Origin: Defluviitaleaceae bacterium
GTDB lineage: Bacteria > Bacillota > Clostridia > Lachnospirales > WQUN01
Length of the DNA: 64,000 nucleotides
NCBI GenBank assembly: GCA_009781755.1
Contig: WQVD01000001.1
Coordinates: 124,001-188,000, forward strand
Direction: 5' to 3'
Made by a program: the position numbers and the translations under genes
Shown: in pieces, positions 42,903 through 52,500 of the stretch
Numbering within the stretch: position 1 is the stretch's first letter
Layout of the letters: the number at the start of each line of letters is the position of its first letter
Notes under the pieces: model-generated
Told to the model about the DNA's origin: nothing
The model's database searches: none
The model's input: the letters and a program-made list of their open reading frames with translations, nothing else

Positions 42903-43855
42903 ACAACACGGGATTTTTGAATGTATACAAGGAAAAAGGGTATACGTCACATGATGTGGTAGCAATCTTGCGCAAGCTGGCGGGCACCAAAAAAGTCGGA
43001 CACACCGGCACTTTGGATCCCAACGCGCAGGGTGTACTGCCTATTTGTTTGGGACGCGCCACCAAATTGGCAGACCACATAATGGCCGAAAATAAAACCT
43101 ATGTTGCCGAAGTTATATTGGGCATGACGACGGATAGTTATGATATAACAGGCGAGGTGTTATCAAAATCAACGACCTTGGTAAACGCATCGAAATTTGC
43201 GCATGCGGCGGCGCAATTTGTGGGAGATATCATGCAAGTGCCGCCTATGCATTCTGCGATAAAGATAAATGGGAAAAAATTATACGAATTGGCACGCAAG
43301 GGTGAAGTTGTAGAACGCAAACCACGTGCGGTTACGATTCATCATATTTATGTTTTATCGCCAGAGCAAGCGGCTGCATACCATTGCTGGCAAAGCGAAG
43401 CGCATCCTTCACTTCAACGTTTTTTCATCAAAGTGGATTGCTCGAAGGGTACATACATACGGAGTTTGTGCGCGGATATTGGCACGGTGTTGGGTTGCGG
43501 TGCAACGATGGGCGCATTAACGCGAACACGCAGCGGTATATTTTCGTTGGAAAGTGCGAAAACATTGGATGAGATTAGAAGTGCAGCCAGCACCAACGAT
43601 TTGCATAATATAATTATGCCAGTGGCAGCGGCTTTCCCCTATCCCCGCGCCAAGGTGTCGCCCGACGGATTGCGCATGGCAACGAATGGGAATGCGTTGC
43701 CGAACGGGATGATTACAATCATAGAAAATGAATTACACGTAGTTCATGAAAATCGTAAAAAGATTTGGTTACATACGCCATGTGGCGATTTAATCGGCTT
43801 GTTTGGACGCGCACCCGAAGAAAATACAAGATGGTGTGCCGAGGTCATGTTTTGA
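42899..43855 (+). CDS. truB: tRNA pseudouridine-55 synthase
   Basis: 318 residues. The catalytic Asp is in HTGTLDPNAQGVLPI; further motifs are KTYVAEVILG and KVDCSKGTYIRSLCADIG. A C-terminal PUA-like part follows. It forms pseudouridine 55 in tRNA. The start is GTG, overlapping nrnA. Length is normal. Confidence 0.96.
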   Translation: MNNTGFLNVYKEKGYTSHDVVAILRKLAGTKKVGHTGTLDPNAQGVLPICLGRATKLADHIMAENKTYVAEVILGMTTDSYDITGEVLSKSTTLVNASKFAHAAAQFVGDIMQVPPMHSAIKINGKKLYELARKGEVVERKPRAVTIHHIYVLSPEQAAAYHCWQSEAHPSLQRFFIKVDCSKGTYIRSLCADIGTVLGCGATMGALTRTRSGIFSLESAKTLDEIRSAASTNDLHNIIMPVAAAFPYPRAKVSPDGLRMATNGNALPNGMITIIENELHVVHENRKKIWLHTPCGDLIGLFGRAPEENTRWCAEVMF

Positions 43856-44856
43856 TTATTTTGCAAGGCACCGCACTGCCCGAGCCCTGCGTTGTAACGA
43901 TCGGTAAGTTTGAAGGCATACACCGCGGCCACCGTGCGGGCATCGAGCGTGTTGTGCAATTTGCGAAGACCCAGCGAATAAAATCCGCCGTTGTGGCATT
44001 TTCGCCGCATCCGCACGCTGTGTTATGCGGCACGTCTTATTCTCCGTTGTTTACACGAATTGAACGTTTATTTCTATTGGAACAATTGGGCGTTGATTAT
44101 TTATTGGAATATCCCTTTGATGCGGCATTGATGCAAATGACGGCGGCGCAATTTTGCATGGTTTTGTTTAACAATTTACAAGCCGAAGCGGTCATTTTGG
44201 GCGAAGGGTTCCGCTTCGGGCACAAGCGCATGGGTACGTTATCGTTTCTGCGCGAAACGGCAAAAAAATGCGGCCGCTCAGTAGAGGCTGTGCCGCCGGT
44301 GCAAAATTTTGATATGGCTGCGCCCATCAGCACATCTACTATACGCGCATTGCTAGCGCAAAGCGGTATACCCGACTTAACGCAAGCAGCCCGGTTATTG
44401 GGTTTTCCATTTTTCGCAATGGGCGTTGTAACGCAAGGTCGCCAATTGGGGCGCACGATGGGTTTCCCAACATTAAATTTGTATCCGCCGGCAGATAAAT
44501 TTTTGCCGCGATATGGCGTATATGCTACGCAGACAATGATTAATGGAACCTTGTATAACAGCATCTCCAACATCGGCCAACGGCCTACTGTAAACGAAGG
44601 CGCTGTTGCCCCCACGATTGAAACGCATTTGCTTGGCGTTGCTCACGACAACAACGGTAATAAAAAACCGCCCTCCGCGGGCGGCATTCAAGTGGATTCA
44701 TTATACGGTACAAAAATCCGTGTGGATTTTATCAAATTCATACGTGCTGAAATAAAATTTGATGGCTTGCAAGCGTTGCAAAATCAGATTGCACTTGATG
44801 TCACGCATGTTAAGGATTTTTACACCACGACATCCGCACCCGTATCAACCCCGTAG
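43852..44856 (+). CDS. ribF: Bifunctional riboflavin kinase/FAD synthetase
   Basis: 334 residues. The N-terminal FMN adenylyltransferase has GKFEGIHRGHRAG, where the usual Asp after Phe is Glu, and STSTIRALL. The C-terminal riboflavin kinase has GRTMGFPTLNL. It converts riboflavin to FMN and FAD. I place the start at TTG 43852, overlapping the truB stop by four bases; the longer frame would overlap truB by 90 bases. An insertion of about 12 residues (NNGNKKPPSAGG) is present in the kinase domain. The 3' end overlaps the convergent kinase gene by 37 bases. Confidence 0.9.
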   Translation: MIILQGTALPEPCVVTIGKFEGIHRGHRAGIERVVQFAKTQRIKSAVVAFSPHPHAVLCGTSYSPLFTRIERLFLLEQLGVDYLLEYPFDAALMQMTAAQFCMVLFNNLQAEAVILGEGFRFGHKRMGTLSFLRETAKKCGRSVEAVPPVQNFDMAAPISTSTIRALLAQSGIPDLTQAARLLGFPFFAMGVVTQGRQLGRTMGFPTLNLYPPADKFLPRYGVYATQTMINGTLYNSISNIGQRPTVNEGAVAPTIETHLLGVAHDNNGNKKPPSAGGIQVDSLYGTKIRVDFIKFIRAEIKFDGLQALQNQIALDVTHVKDFYTTTSAPVSTP

Positions 44857-45797
44857 GCGCGGATATATTCCTCTTCCATCGGGATCCATCTTTTTTCAAA
44901 TACCGCAGCGGCTTCCAAACCGTTGCGTTTTTTTATTCGTTCCATTTGCACTTGCTGATCGATATCAGCAAATACACGTATATCGGCATACATACCCAAA
45001 ATCGGATGGTGGCTGTATGCGCCTTCAACAATCCGCAAGGTTGACGCCGCCACTTGCCGATCACCGTTGTAATCCATGCGTGTGCAATCGAAAATGCGAT
45101 AATGAAAGGCTTCGCGATTGCGCAATTGGGGCATAACTTCCGCCGTAAAACGTTCGTGATGGATGTTTCCGCCGGGTGCAGCAAAACGCTCAGGATTACG
45201 TAATTCACCGGGTAGAAAAAAGTCGTCCATGTGCACCACTCCTGAACCGGTTGCAATGGCTAAGTGCCGCGCCATGGTTGTCTTGCCCGATGCGGCGCGC
45301 CCGTCGATAGCAACGACTCCCATCATCCCCATCAGTGGTAAAATCGGCAATAATCTGGCAAACCGAGCGCAAACTATGCGATACGCGGGTTGCTCCGCCG
45401 CACGATACGCGGCACTATGGTGCACCGCCGCTACAGGAATATCTTCCGGCTCCAACCCCGCTTGTTGCAAAAAGTCAAAAAATAAAGCCGCACCATCTTC
45501 CCGTGGGTACATGGACGCGGCAAATATATTAAATAACCATTCGGGCGGCAGGCCAGCTTGTTTCCATGCCGCCAAATTAACACGGCACACATCGTCTGAA
45601 ATGCGCTCAAATAAAGGCACATCCGATGCATTTGTTCGTGCGTATTCTTCAAAAAAATATGCACGCGCTTTGTTTACATTTGACAGCAAATGCTCCGCAC
45701 CAAATGCTGCTTGATAGCACAATTTGACGATATCTTGCATCTGCATGGATGGATGCAGCACAAGTTGCTGTGCCAAGTAAGGTTGTATGTTGGCCAC
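44820..45797 (-). CDS. Uridine-kinase-like P-loop protein with N-terminal extension
   Basis: 325 residues, GTG start. Residues about 160-325 form a uridine-kinase-like P-loop domain (AIDGRAASGKTT, VVHMDDFFLPGELRN, GAYSHHPIL). Residues 1-155 are a separate helical domain (HPSMQMQDIVKLCYQAAFGAEHLL…) that I do not recognise. The substrate may be a nucleoside or a small sugar. It sits seven bases after clpX on the same strand. Its last 37 bases overlap ribF on the opposite strand, so the transcripts are complementary there. Confidence 0.75.
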   Translation of the reverse strand: MANIQPYLAQQLVLHPSMQMQDIVKLCYQAAFGAEHLLSNVNKARAYFFEEYARTNASDVPLFERISDDVCRVNLAAWKQAGLPPEWLFNIFAASMYPREDGAALFFDFLQQAGLEPEDIPVAAVHHSAAYRAAEQPAYRIVCARFARLLPILPLMGMMGVVAIDGRAASGKTTMARHLAIATGSGVVHMDDFFLPGELRNPERFAAPGGNIHHERFTAEVMPQLRNREAFHYRIFDCTRMDYNGDRQVAASTLRIVEGAYSHHPILGMYADIRVFADIDQQVQMERIKKRNGLEAAAVFEKRWIPMEEEYIRAYGVDTGADVVV

Positions 45798-45804
45798 AGA
45801 TATT

Positions 45805-47103
45805 TTATCCTGCGGCGTTTCTGCGTGCGGGGCGGCGGCGCGATTTTTGGTAAATGGGTTGACGGTTGTCGTTTAACACCAGTTTGGGCGGTTGGTTGGA
45901 TTCAACCATTTCGCGCGTGATGATGCAACGCTCGACGGTATCGTTGGACGGTACATCGTACATGATGTCCGTCAATACGCCTTCCAGTATGGCGCGCAAA
46001 CCGCGTGCGCCGGTTTCACGTTCCAGCGCTTTTTGTGCGATGGCACGCAAGGCATCTTCTTCAAATTCCAATCGCACGTTGTCCAGTTCCAACAAGTATT
46101 CGTATTGCTTGGTTAGTGCGTTGCGCGGCTCGCTGAGGATGGAAACCAGCATTTCTTCATCCAAATTATTGAGGGTTACGATTACGGGCATGCGGCCGAT
46201 GATTTCGGGAATCAAGCCATATTTGTGCAAATCACGCGGTTGTACGTGTTGCATCATATCCTCGGACATTTTTTCGGCCTTCGTTTTTACTTCCGAGCCA
46301 AAACCTATGACTTTTTTGTTCATACGTTGTTCAATGATACGATCCAACCCGGCGAACGCGCCACCGCAGATAAATAATATGTTGGTGGTATCGATTTGGA
46401 TGAAATCTTGGTGCGGGTGCTTGCGGCCGCCTTGCGGCGGTACAGATGCAATGGTGCCCTCCAGGATTTTGAGCAATGCCTGTTGCACCCCTTCCCCGCT
46501 CACATCACGCGTGATGGAAGGATTGTCTGACCGGCGAGAAATCTTGTCCAATTCATCAATGTAAATGATGCCTTGTTGGGCACGCTCGATATCATAATCT
46601 GCCGCTTGAATCAAGCGCAGAAGGATGTTTTCCACGTCCTCACCCACGTACCCGGCTTCGGTTAGGCTGGTTGCGTCGGCAATGGCGATGGGCACTTGCA
46701 AGAAACGTGCCAGTGTTTGCGCCAAGAAGGTCTTACCCACCCCGGTAGGGCCGACGATGAGCACATTGCTCTTCCCTACTTCTACATCTGCGCCGCCCAT
46801 TTGCTCGGTGGCAATGCGCTTGTAGTGGTTGTATACAGCCACGCTCAATGCAATTTTAGCCTTATCCTGGCCAATGACGTATTCATCCAAATATGCCTTG
46901 ATTTCTTTGGGTTTGGGCAGCGAGAATTCACTAAGCTGCGGGCTTTCTCCCAATTTTTCGTCTACGGTGGCTACACACAGCTCCACGCATTCATCACAAA
47001 TCCAAACATCGTTGGGCCCGGCGATAACCAACACCGCTTCTTCGGGGTGCTTACCGCAGAACGAGCACCGCCCCTGGTCGCGATCATCCAATTTACTTGC
47101 CAT
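45805..47103 (-). CDS. clpX: ATP-dependent Clp protease ATP-binding subunit ClpX
   Basis: 432 residues. Zinc-binding domain ([10 protein letters not shown]…CDECVELC), Walker A GPTGVGKT, Walker [11 protein letters not shown], and the C-terminal AAA small domain ([16 protein letters not shown]). It unfolds proteins for ClpP. The start with GGAGG eight bases upstream removes 11 residues from the longest frame and overlaps clpP by 11 bases. The C-terminal tail is basic ([10 protein letters not shown]). Confidence 0.97.
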   Translation of the reverse strand: MASKLDDRDQGRCSFCGKHPEEAVLVIAGPNDVWICDECVELCVATVDEKLGESPQLSEFSLPKPKEIKAYLDEYVIGQDKAKIALSVAVYNHYKRIATEQMGGADVEVGKSNVLIVGPTGVGKTFLAQTLARFLQVPIAIADATSLTEAGYVGEDVENILLRLIQAADYDIERAQQGIIYIDELDKISRRSDNPSITRDVSGEGVQQALLKILEGTIASVPPQGGRKHPHQDFIQIDTTNILFICGGAFAGLDRIIEQRMNKKVIGFGSEVKTKAEKMSEDMMQHVQPRDLHKYGLIPEIIGRMPVIVTLNNLDEEMLVSILSEPRNALTKQYEYLLELDNVRLEFEEDALRAIAQKALERETGARGLRAILEGVLTDIMYDVPSNDTVERCIITREMVESNQPPKLVLNDNRQPIYQKSRRRPARRNAAG

Positions 47104-47695
47104 TTGATTTGCCTCCGGGGGTGATGATTTTGTCAATCAAGCCGTATGCAAGCGCTTCTTCGGCACTCAAGTAATTGTCGCGGTCGCTGTCGGCGGTAAC
47201 TTTTTCTACTGTTTGTCCGGTGTTTTCTGCCAGCAGACGATTCAATTTATCTTTGATTTTGATGATGTGATCGGCGTGGATTTTAAAATCCGACGCTTGC
47301 GAACGGCCGATGCCGCCCGATGGTTGGTGAATCATCACCTCGGAGTTGGGCAATGCCGAACGCTTGCCCTTGGCTCCCCCTGCCAATAAGAACGCACCCA
47401 TGCTGGCAGCCATGCCTACACAAATAGTGGCCACATCGCATTTAATGTAGTTCATCGTATCGTAAATAGCCAATCCCGCGGAAATTGAACCGCCGGGGCT
47501 GTTGATGTAGAAGCTGATGTCCTTGTCCGGGTCTTCGGACTCAAGGAATAATAATTGCGCAATGATTAAACTGGCAGTCACATCATTTACATCCTCGCCC
47601 AAGAAAATGACGCGGTCTTTTAATAAACGGGAGTAGATATCATACGAACGCTCCCCGCGGTTGGTTTGTTCAACTACGATCGGTACCAGTGCCAT
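47093..47695 (-). CDS. clpP: ATP-dependent Clp protease proteolytic subunit
   Basis: 200 residues. Catalytic Ser in [11 protein letters not shown], His in MIHQPSGG and Asp in [30 protein letters not shown] is the substrate strand. GGAGG lies eight bases before the ATG. The tig-clpP-clpX order is the common one. Confidence 0.98.
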   Translation of the reverse strand: MALVPIVVEQTNRGERSYDIYSRLLKDRVIFLGEDVNDVTASLIIAQLLFLESEDPDKDISFYINSPGGSISAGLAIYDTMNYIKCDVATICVGMAASMGAFLLAGGAKGKRSALPNSEVMIHQPSGGIGRSQASDFKIHADHIIKIKDKLNRLLAENTGQTVEKVTADSDRDNYLSAEEALAYGLIDKIITPGGKSNGK

Positions 47696-47716
47696 AATTT
47701 TATCCTCCGATTTATC

Positions 47717-49090
47717 TTATTCTGCGGGTACGACATCTACAACGTCGCCCGGGATTACTTCATCAACGCTCGGCACGGGTTCATCTGTTGCGATGGCGTT
47801 TTCCATGACAAAGTCCATCGCTTTGTCGCACAGGAACGAGCGATGCAGGTCGGTCTTGCGGCGCGGGTGCATTTCTGCGATTTGCTTTACGGCTTCGTCT
47901 TCTTTCCTGCCGGATATTTCAATGAACTTGGCGGCGAATTCTTCGTCGCTTAGTGTGATACTTTCTTTTTCTGCAATAGCGGCCAGTGCTAGCGACGAGT
48001 CAATTTCCATTTTGGCTTGTGTTTGCCATCCACTACGAAGATTGTCTTCGGTCATGCCGGCAAAACGCAGATAATTTTCAAAGTCCATGCCTTGCATTTC
48101 GACTTGGCGGCGATAGCTGTCCAGCATTTCGTCCAAGCGGGCGGTGTACATGACTTCGGGGATGTTGGCGACAACGAGGTAGCCCAATAACTTCATAAGA
48201 TGGGTGCGCTTGTTGTTATCCAAGTTATCCTCTTTATTTTTGCGCATTTTGGCGACAATGTCAGCGCGATAATCTGCCAAGGTGTCAAATTCGGAAATAT
48301 CTTGTGCAAAATCATCGTCTAATTCGGGCAGTTGTTTTTCTTTTACATCTACAATTTCTACTTCGAATATGGCGGGTTTGCCGGCGAGCTCGGCGTGGTT
48401 GTATTCTTCGGGGAAGGTTACGCTTACCTTTACGTCGTCGCCTACGTTTGCGCCTACGAGTTGGTCTTCAAAACCGGGGATGAAACGGTTGGATCCCAGC
48501 GTCAAGTCCACGAATTCGCCTTTGCCGCCCTCGAACGGCTCGTCATTTACGTAACCCGTGAAGTTTATATTCACAATATCGTCTATTTGTGCTGCGCGTT
48601 CTACACTTACTTGGCGTGCATTTTTCTCCTGCTCGTTGCGCAGGGTGGCTTGGATTTCATCTTCAGTGGGTTCAACTTCCGCTTTGGGATAAGTCAACCC
48701 CATGTAACCATCCACCGTTACCGTGGGACGCGTGAAAACTTCGGCGAAGAATTCCATGCCTGTGGATTCGCTAATTGTGCCCAATTCAATGTCTGGGCGG
48801 TATACGGCGTCGATGCCGCTTTTATCCAATGCGTAGGTATACGCGTCTTCCAATACATTGTTGATCGCATCTTCGTAGAACACGTCCTTGCCGTAATGCT
48901 GCTCGATAATCATGCGCGGGGCTTTGCCTTTGCGAAAGCCCGGTATGTTAAAATAACCTTTGTTTTTGTTATAAACCATGCGTAAGCTTTGCTTAAAAAC
49001 CTCGGTATCCACATTCACGGATAACTTTACTTTGTTTTCTTCCAATTGTTCTTGTGTTACCTGTGTTGCTTCCATGTTAAATTCGCTCAT
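47717..49090 (-). CDS. tig: Trigger factor
   Basis: 457 residues. The N-terminal ribosome-binding domain has GFRKGKAPR; the FKBP-like PPIase domain is in the middle (NFTGYVNDEPFEGGKG, GSNRFIPGFEDQLVG); the C-terminal chaperone arms follow. It helps nascent proteins fold at the ribosome exit. GGAGG lies eight bases before the ATG. Confidence 0.97.
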   Translation of the reverse strand: MSEFNMEATQVTQEQLEENKVKLSVNVDTEVFKQSLRMVYNKNKGYFNIPGFRKGKAPRMIIEQHYGKDVFYEDAINNVLEDAYTYALDKSGIDAVYRPDIELGTISESTGMEFFAEVFTRPTVTVDGYMGLTYPKAEVEPTEDEIQATLRNEQEKNARQVSVERAAQIDDIVNINFTGYVNDEPFEGGKGEFVDLTLGSNRFIPGFEDQLVGANVGDDVKVSVTFPEEYNHAELAGKPAIFEVEIVDVKEKQLPELDDDFAQDISEFDTLADYRADIVAKMRKNKEDNLDNNKRTHLMKLLGYLVVANIPEVMYTARLDEMLDSYRRQVEMQGMDFENYLRFAGMTEDNLRSGWQTQAKMEIDSSLALAAIAEKESITLSDEEFAAKFIEISGRKEDEAVKQIAEMHPRRKTDLHRSFLCDKAMDFVMENAIATDEPVPSVDEVIPGDVVDVVPAE

Positions 49091-49147
49091 TTGGTACGCC
49101 TCCGACTTTCATTATATACAAACCTGAGGGAGTATATCATAGCAAAA

Positions 49148-49177
49148 TTGCGTTGGCTATAGCATTTTATGTATACT
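49148..49177 (+). promoter_or_regulatory. Promoter of manA
   Basis: TTGCGT, 18 bases, TATACT; the start codon follows 25 bases later. Confidence 0.45.
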
Positions 49178-49202
49178 TCTCTTATTAATCGAAAAGGAAT
49201 GA

Positions 49203-50150
49203 ATGCAAATGAATTTATATCCCGTAATTTTTCATCCGATTATTAAAACCATGATATGGGGGCAGGAAAGCTGGAATATTTCGTGTCGGCCGCTTGAAAT
49301 GGGCGTGGTGAAGAACGGCTTATATGCGGGAATGGAATTTGATGCCTATTTAGGATTGAACCGTGTTTTAACAATGGGCACACGCTTGGCGAATGTTACG
49401 CCTTTTCCGTTGCTGGTGAAAATCATCCACGCGCGGGATACCTTGAGCGTGCAGGTACACCCCGATGATGCCTACGCCGCCGCCCAAAGCAGCCACGACC
49501 CGGGCAAAAATGAAATGTGGTACGTCTTGCAACCACCCACCGATGGGCATCTCATCATCGGCTTGAACGAAGACACCACGCGTGAAGCCCTGCGCCACGC
49601 GCTTGCAACCAACACCGTGGAAAATCATCTGCATCGCCTGGCCGTCAAGGCAGGCGATATCGTTAACATCCCCGCTGGGCTGGTACACGCGCTTACCCCC
49701 GGTGCCATCATTGCAGAAATCCAGCAAAACTCCGACACAACATATCGCATGTACGATTACAACCGCTTAGGCGCAGACGGCAAACCACGCGAGTTGCACA
49801 TCGAGCATGCGCAGTCTGTCACGGACTGTGACCGACTGATTCCCGTGGAAACGACGGACGCGGTAGATACGGATTTCTTCCGTGTTAAAAAAATTACGCT
49901 GGATGCACCGCGCACTATAGAGTCGAACGGCGAAGCGTTTTGCATTCTCATGTGCGTCGATGGCGCGGTTTCTATTCGTTACGGCGATGGTGAAGTGCGG
50001 TTGGAAGCGCGGGAATCTACTTTTGTACCGGCGGGGTTGCGTTGTTTTGAAATTGTACCCGATGGATTTGCGCGGGTACTACATTGTATCGTTCCTAACA
50101 AACGCACCGCAAATAACAAGTTGCAAAATAACATGCTACGAGATAAATAA
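49203..50150 (+). CDS. manA: Mannose-6-phosphate isomerase, class I
   Basis: 315 residues, the short type found in Firmicutes. Zinc-ligand and active-site motifs are VQVHPDD, NEMWYVL, GLVHALTPGAIIAEIQQNSDTTYR and YDYNR. It interconverts mannose-6-phosphate and fructose-6-phosphate. An ATG two codons later is also possible. The gene has its own promoter. Confidence 0.94.
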   Translation: MQMNLYPVIFHPIIKTMIWGQESWNISCRPLEMGVVKNGLYAGMEFDAYLGLNRVLTMGTRLANVTPFPLLVKIIHARDTLSVQVHPDDAYAAAQSSHDPGKNEMWYVLQPPTDGHLIIGLNEDTTREALRHALATNTVENHLHRLAVKAGDIVNIPAGLVHALTPGAIIAEIQQNSDTTYRMYDYNRLGADGKPRELHIEHAQSVTDCDRLIPVETTDAVDTDFFRVKKITLDAPRTIESNGEAFCILMCVDGAVSIRYGDGEVRLEARESTFVPAGLRCFEIVPDGFARVLHCIVPNKRTANNKLQNNMLRDK

Positions 50151-50266
50151 GATGTGCGCTATAAGGGGTAAAAATAACGCTGCTGGGGCAATTCCGCAAA
50201 AAAACGATAAAAATTTGATAAAATGTGTGGCACGCGCGAAAATTTTCATATAATGCGAGGGTGTTA

Positions 50267-50788
50267 ATGAAAAATATTCTGGTAGTAATATCCGGTATGC
50301 CTGCGACAGGTAAAACAAGGTTTTCCGAGTGGTTGTCTTGCGAAAAAAGCATTCCGTTGCTTTCTCTGGACGAAGTATGGGAAAATTCCGGCACTTCTGA
50401 TATTCCGTTTGCCCAATACTGGACGCTCTGCGAGGATATGATGAACGCATCGGGTGCGCTGATAATTGAATTTGGCTTTGATAATAAAATTAAGCCCGCG
50501 ATAAAGGATTTAATAAAAAGGCATAACTATAAAACCATCAACGTCCATTTTGATACGTCGTTTGAAATTGCGCATCGCCGCTTCAATGACAGAAGGCTGT
50601 ATGACATGGGCGGTTCAAAGCCACAAATCACTTTGGAGCAATATATGAAAATAGCTGAACGCGATAAGAAATTTCGTTTTGGCGAGTGCGTTATTTGGGT
50701 TGATACCACAGATTTTGCAACCGTTTCATATGGAGATATAACTGACCAAATACATCAATGCGCTATGCGACTGGAGTCATCCGCATGA
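50267..50788 (+). CDS. P-loop kinase-like protein
   Basis: 173 residues. Walker A GMPATGKTRF at the N-terminus, then SLDEVWENSG and an Arg-rich lid (AHRRFNDRRLYD). It resembles the protein at 13668 and AAA_33-type kinases. GAGGG is eight bases before the chosen ATG. It overlaps the following APH-like gene by ATGA. Confidence 0.7.
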   Translation: MKNILVVISGMPATGKTRFSEWLSCEKSIPLLSLDEVWENSGTSDIPFAQYWTLCEDMMNASGALIIEFGFDNKIKPAIKDLIKRHNYKTINVHFDTSFEIAHRRFNDRRLYDMGGSKPQITLEQYMKIAERDKKFRFGECVIWVDTTDFATVSYGDITDQIHQCAMRLESSA

Positions 50789-51570
50789 TTTTAAAGCCCA
50801 TAAAAATCGATTTATCCACATATCCAACGGACTTACACCCGTCGCTGTGCGGCGGCAATTTGTTTGACAGCAGTTGCTCGCCGCAAGCGCGGGTTATTTT
50901 TATTGACAAAGACGGCGGATATTTTTTAAAATCTGCCGCCAAGGGTACGTTGGCGCGTGAGGCCACCATGCTTCGGTATTTCCATGGCAAGGGGCTGGCC
51001 GCAAAGGTTCTGTCCTACACATCCGACACGCAAGATTGGCTGCTGACCGAGAAAGTCCACGGCGATGATTGCGTCGCCGCCAAGTATTTGGAACATCCCA
51101 AACGCCTGTGTGACACACTGGCCGAACAATTGGTACTGTTACATGACATGGATTACATCAATTGCCCAGCGCAAAACCACACGCAATGGATATTGGAAAA
51201 ATCTGCGCACAACAAGCGCATGGGTACATACAATCAAGCGGACTTCCCCGACAGCTTCGGTTACGCAACCGCCGAAGATGCATGGGCAGTGGTGGAGGCG
51301 CATGGCCACATCCTGCGCAACGACACCCTGCTGCACGGCGATTATTGCTTGCCCAATGTCATCCTCAACGACTGGCAATTTTCCGGGTTCATCGACTTGG
51401 ACAACGCCGGCGTGGGCGATAAACATGTGGACGTGTTTTGGGCAACATGGTCGTTATTTTTCAATCTGCATACGCACGACTACCGCCAACGCTTCATAGA
51501 CGCATATGGCCGCGACAAAATTGACGAAGATATCCTGCGCATCGTGGCGGCGGTGGAGGTGTTTGGCTGA
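50785..51570 (+). CDS. APH(3')-like aminoglycoside/small-molecule phosphotransferase
   Basis: 261 residues. The catalytic loop is LHGDYCLPNVIL and the metal-binding segment FIDLDNAGVGDKHVD, close to the APH(3') pattern (HGD…N, then D). The nucleotide-binding lobe includes FLKSAAKGTLAREATML. Chromosomal relatives often act on unknown substrates, so resistance is not implied. It is coupled to both neighbours by ATGA/TGATG overlaps. Confidence 0.75.
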   Translation: MILKPIKIDLSTYPTDLHPSLCGGNLFDSSCSPQARVIFIDKDGGYFLKSAAKGTLAREATMLRYFHGKGLAAKVLSYTSDTQDWLLTEKVHGDDCVAAKYLEHPKRLCDTLAEQLVLLHDMDYINCPAQNHTQWILEKSAHNKRMGTYNQADFPDSFGYATAEDAWAVVEAHGHILRNDTLLHGDYCLPNVILNDWQFSGFIDLDNAGVGDKHVDVFWATWSLFFNLHTHDYRQRFIDAYGRDKIDEDILRIVAAVEVFG

Positions 51571-52340
51571 TGGACGCGTACAAGCAATTCGCCGATATAT
51601 ATGATTTATTTATGGCCAAAGACGTGCCGTATGACGCGTGGACGACGTACATTGATGGTGCGATACGCAAAAAATTCCCCGCGAAAGGCCGCGCGGATTT
51701 GACTATGCTGGATATGGCTTGCGGCACGGGCAACATGACGCTTCGCTTGGCCGCGCTCGGATACGACATTATTGGCGTGGATATTTCCGAAGACATGCTC
51801 ATGCAGGCGCAGGAGAAATCCTTCGACGCGGGCAAGCGGATATTGTGGCTGGCGCAAGACATGCGCGCGCTGGATTTGTACGGCACGGTAGATGCTGCGA
51901 TTTGCACTTGCGATGGATTAAATTATTTACTAACCGATGCGGACTTGCGCGAAGTTTTCCGCCGCTTGCGCTTGTTTATGAACCCCGGCGGCATTTTCAT
52001 CTTTGACATGAACACAGAATACAAATTCAAAGAAGTGATGGGCAATGGTGCATTCGGCGACACCACCCAAGGCGCGCAATACCAATGGGAAAACCATTAC
52101 GACCCCGTATCACGCATTAACACCTATCGCCTCACATTCCAAATCGCTGCCCCACAAAAAAACGGCCAACCCGAATTATTCACCGAGTTGCACCGTCAAC
52201 GGGCCTACGACCCGAAAGATATATGCGATTTTTTACTGGCCGGAGGCTTTACGGCGGTTACAGTACGCGACGGATACACGGACGCACCGCTATCCCCCAC
52301 GTCCTTACGGGTTACATTCATTTGCCATGTACAATCATAA
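51570..52340 (+). CDS. Class I SAM-dependent methyltransferase
   Basis: 256 residues. Motif I is LDMACGTGNMTL; the acidic end of strand 2 is VDISEDML; DGLNYLLTD and GGIFIFDMNT follow. It belongs to the small-molecule methyltransferase group. The substrate is unknown. The stop of the preceding APH-like gene overlaps its start by one base. Confidence 0.85.
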   Translation: MDAYKQFADIYDLFMAKDVPYDAWTTYIDGAIRKKFPAKGRADLTMLDMACGTGNMTLRLAALGYDIIGVDISEDMLMQAQEKSFDAGKRILWLAQDMRALDLYGTVDAAICTCDGLNYLLTDADLREVFRRLRLFMNPGGIFIFDMNTEYKFKEVMGNGAFGDTTQGAQYQWENHYDPVSRINTYRLTFQIAAPQKNGQPELFTELHRQRAYDPKDICDFLLAGGFTAVTVRDGYTDAPLSPTSLRVTFICHVQS

Positions 52341-52384
52341 CCTTTAATCCAGTTGGTCACATGCACGCGGCACGTGGGTTACCA

Positions 52385-52449
52385 CATTAAGATCTAAACC
52401 TTGGGGCGCCGCCCCAAACCCCGCAAACTTTTTAAAAGTTTGATCAAAA
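52385..52449. repeat. Dispersed repeat, TTAAGATC / CTTGGGG type
   Basis: ATTAAGATCTAAACC, then TTGGGGCGCCGCCCCAA (hairpin), then ACCCCGCAAACTTTTTAAAAGTTTG (second hairpin within). Shared words with 29366-29410. It lies after the methyltransferase gene. Confidence 0.55.
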
Positions 52450-52458
52450 TTTCATTTT

Positions 52459-52500
52459 TAACCGCGTAATTTGCTTTGCAATTGCGCGGTTTTATTTTTT
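52459..52500. terminator. Bidirectional terminator between the methyltransferase and rho genes
   Basis: AACCGCG…TTGC and GCAA…CGCGGTT pair, followed by TTATTTTTT; the rho stop codon lies within the T run. Confidence 0.65.
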
